Source: an uncultured Myxococcales bacterium (GTDB lineage Bacteria; Myxococcota_A; UBA9042). Taken from it: a stretch of DNA of 7,588 nt. Position numbers and translations under genes: made by a program. This document shows positions 5,877-7,588 of the stretch, one piece after another. Within the stretch, counting starts at the first letter, position 1, and each line of letters opens with the position of its first letter. The stretch lies in NCBI GenBank assembly GCA_937915965.1, contig CALGHC010000087.1, positions 1-7,588 on the forward strand, given 5' to 3'. The notes below the pieces were generated by a model, which made no database searches, was not told where the DNA came from, and saw only the letters and a program-made list of their open reading frames with translations.

Positions 5877-7588
5877 GTGATCGCCGCGCCAGCCAGCCAG
5901 CAGCCCTGTCTTTGTTGCCCGCCCGTCCGCCGGCCGCTGGCTCGTCGTCTCGCCGTCGTAGGCCTCGCCGCTGCTGGTGTCGGCCTTGCCGGCCGGTTGG
6001 CGTGGACCTGCGATGACGCGTTCATCTCGTTTCGCTACGCCCGCAACCTGATCGACGGTCACGGTCTGGTCTTCAACGTCGGCGAATCGGTCGAGGGTTA
6101 CACCAACTTCCTGTGGACGGTGTGGAGCGCGGCGGGCATGACCCTCGGCGTGGCTCCCGAGGCATGGGCGACCGCCTGGGGCCTGGCCGCTTTTGCGGGC
6201 GCGATCGGTTTGCTCGGCACCATTGGGCGGCGTGATGGGGCCCTACCGATCGCCGCGGCATCGGCGGCGCTGTGTGGTCCGTGGCAGATCTGGGCCACTG
6301 GCGGTCTGGAGACCTCGGCCTACACCACCCTGCTCATTGCCGGTTGGCTCGTTGCGACCGCGGCGCATGCGTCCAAGCGGCGCTCGGCGCTAGCAGGGGT
6401 GCTGCTCGCTGGCGCGACGCTCTGCCGGCCGGATGGGCTGTTGGCCGTCGCCGTCGTGGGCGGTGCCGTGCTGTTGCGCCGCGCCGCGCCGCCGTCGGTG
6501 CTCGGCGCCGCGTCGTCGGGGAGTCCCCAGTCAGAGTCAGATCGGCGTCCGAGGTGGGCGCAGGCGAGCGTCTTCGCCGCCGCCTTCGGCTCGCTGTGGC
6601 TGCCCTGGACCGCGTGGCGGCTGGCGACCTACGGCGACTTCTTCCCCAACACCTGGTACGCGAAGTCGGCCCACCTGGCCTGGTTCGATCAGGGGCTGGT
6701 CTATGTCGGCCTGACCCTGCGCGAGGTGCCCTGGCTCGCCGCCGCGTGGCTGATCGGCCTGTGGGCCCTGGTCCGCGCCTGGCGCCAGCGCCGCCCGGTC
6801 TTGCGCCTTGGCAGCGCGTGGCTGATCGGCAGCCTCTACACTCTGTGGGTCGCCAAAGTGGGCGGCGGTTTCATGCACGCGCGCATGCTCGTGCCAGCCA
6901 TGCCCTTTCTATTTGTCGCCGGCGATCTGGCCGTCGATGAGCTGATCCCGTCCGGCTGGGCGCCAGCCCGTCGCCGCAAGGCGCGCCTGGGCTGCGCCGT
7001 CGCCATTGTCCTGTCGCTTCTTCTCGCGCCGCCCGCTCTCGACACCGGCGAGACCGTCCGCGGCATCACTGACGAGCGGGCCCACTACGATCCCGCCTTG
7101 GTGGCTCGCCTTGAGGCAGACGCGACCGACATCAAGGCGGTCTTGGCCGGCCTGCCAGTGCGCGCCGCCTTCATCGGCGGCCAGGCGCGCTTGATCTACC
7201 GACTTGAGATCCCCGTGGCCGTCGAGGCCGAGACCGGCCTGACCGATGCCACCATCGCCCACCAGCCCTTGACCCGGCGCGGCCGAGTCGGCCACGAGAA
7301 GCACGCTCGTCCCGAGGATCTTGTCGATCGCCGGCGCCTGCATCTCGTCTTCGGCGCCTGGGCGCTGCGGTATCTGGGCTTGGATGGCTATGTCCCGCGC
7401 GTTGGCGTGCGCCTCGGCGACGCGAACATCTTCTTGATCGGTTGGGATCCGGAGCTCGTGCGGGCGCTCGTCTCGCGCGGCGCCGTCGTGCCCCCCTTTG
7501 AGTTCGAGGCGCGTCGACTGCTCGCCGACCCAGCGGCGCTGCCTGCCGATCGACGCGCGTCGACGCTCGCTGCCATCCGTCGCTTCTG
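5877..7588 (+). CDS. Multi-spanning GT-C type glycosyltransferase (cell-envelope glycan), N-terminal ~570 codons, cut by window edge
   Basis: Predicted inner-membrane enzyme that moves a sugar from a polyprenyl-phosphate donor onto an envelope glycan. Numbered from the GTG at 5877: first membrane segment about 25-42, then the hallmark loop W43-T-C-D46-D47-AFISFRYARN followed by GHGLVFNVGE-SVEGYTNFLW (61-80). The acidic pair is the expected catalytic site of GT-C enzymes. Other family-like motifs are GGLET (142-146), RPDGLL (184-189), YGDFFPNTWYAK (252-263) and GGGFMHARMLVPAMP (329-343). The last membrane segment is about 371-387. The C-terminal soluble part has GLTDATIAHQPLTRRGRVGHEK (454-475). 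The closest named relative by motif is mycobacterial AftB (GT89), though this could be an O-antigen or other sugar transferase. The start is uncertain: the frame is open from 5844, contains no ATG before the catalytic loop, and GTG 5877 lacks a clear ribosome-binding site. No stop is reached in the window. Confidence 0.82.
   Translation, partial: MIAAPASQQPCLCCPPVRRPLARRLAVVGLAAAGVGLAGRLAWTCDDAFISFRYARNLIDGHGLVFNVGESVEGYTNFLWTVWSAAGMTLGVAPEAWATAWGLAAFAGAIGLLGTIGRRDGALPIAAASAALCGPWQIWATGGLETSAYTTLLIAGWLVATAAHASKRRSALAGVLLAGATLCRPDGLLAVAVVGGAVLLRRAAPPSVLGAASSGSPQSESDRRPRWAQASVFAAAFGSLWLPWTAWRLATYGDFFPNTWYAKSAHLAWFDQGLVYVGLTLREVPWLAAAWLIGLWALVRAWRQRRPVLRLGSAWLIGSLYTLWVAKVGGGFMHARMLVPAMPFLFVAGDLAVDELIPSGWAPARRRKARLGCAVAIVLSLLLAPPALDTGETVRGITDERAHYDPALVARLEADATDIKAVLAGLPVRAAFIGGQARLIYRLEIPVAVEAETGLTDATIAHQPLTRRGRVGHEKHARPEDLVDRRRLHLVFGAWALRYLGLDGYVPRVGVRLGDANIFLIGWDPELVRALVSRGAVVPPFEFEARRLLADPAALPADRRASTLAAIRRF

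Noticed and set aside
6272..6940. 222-residue plus-strand open frame
   Set aside because: Out-of-frame shadow of the glycosyltransferase, which keeps conserved motifs in another frame throughout.

Overview
This window is GC-rich bacterial chromosome with strong third-position G/C bias. It most likely comes from Myxococcota (the former Deltaproteobacteria). The main pointer is a secreted protein with five tandem cysteine-rich repeats of the DUF4215 / Myxococcus disulfide-repeat type (CGDG...E.CDDGN...D.C...C). The Ffh protein also has the deltaproteobacterial look, with a short insertion before the GTPase domain and a lysine-rich tail. No IS element, CRISPR array, tRNA or rRNA was found.

Layout: four genes lie on the minus strand and one on the plus strand. 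In minus-strand transcription order they are ffh (3837-5372), an alpha/beta-hydrolase lipase/esterase (2388-3656), the DUF4215-repeat protein (380-2317), and the start of a spermidine-synthase gene (294 down to the left edge). Pointing the other way from ffh is the first ~570 codons of a multi-membrane-spanning GT-C type glycosyltransferase (about 5877 to the right edge).

ffh ends in a strong intrinsic terminator whose 5' arm is the last codons of the gene and whose loop holds the stop codon, so ffh is probably its own transcription unit. The ~180-base gap between ffh and the lipase holds three further inverted repeats and a palindrome over the lipase ribosome-binding site. The lipase, DUF4215 gene and speE follow with gaps of 70 and 85 bases and may be one transcript. 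The 504-base divergent intergenic region between ffh and the glycosyltransferase carries a tandem array of 10-11 bp units with helical phasing, a small inverted repeat, and a weak promoter candidate for ffh.

How the genes work together: ffh is housekeeping (co-translational membrane targeting by SRP) and speE is polyamine synthesis. The lipase and DUF4215 protein look accessory; the latter is predicted to be exported and disulfide-rich. The glycosyltransferase probably modifies a cell-envelope glycan using a lipid-linked sugar. I see no convincing multi-gene novel system. The most interesting items are the unrecognised Cys/Gly-rich C-terminal domain of the repeat protein, the mosaic history of its repeats, the terminator embedded in the ffh 3' end, and the phased repeat array.
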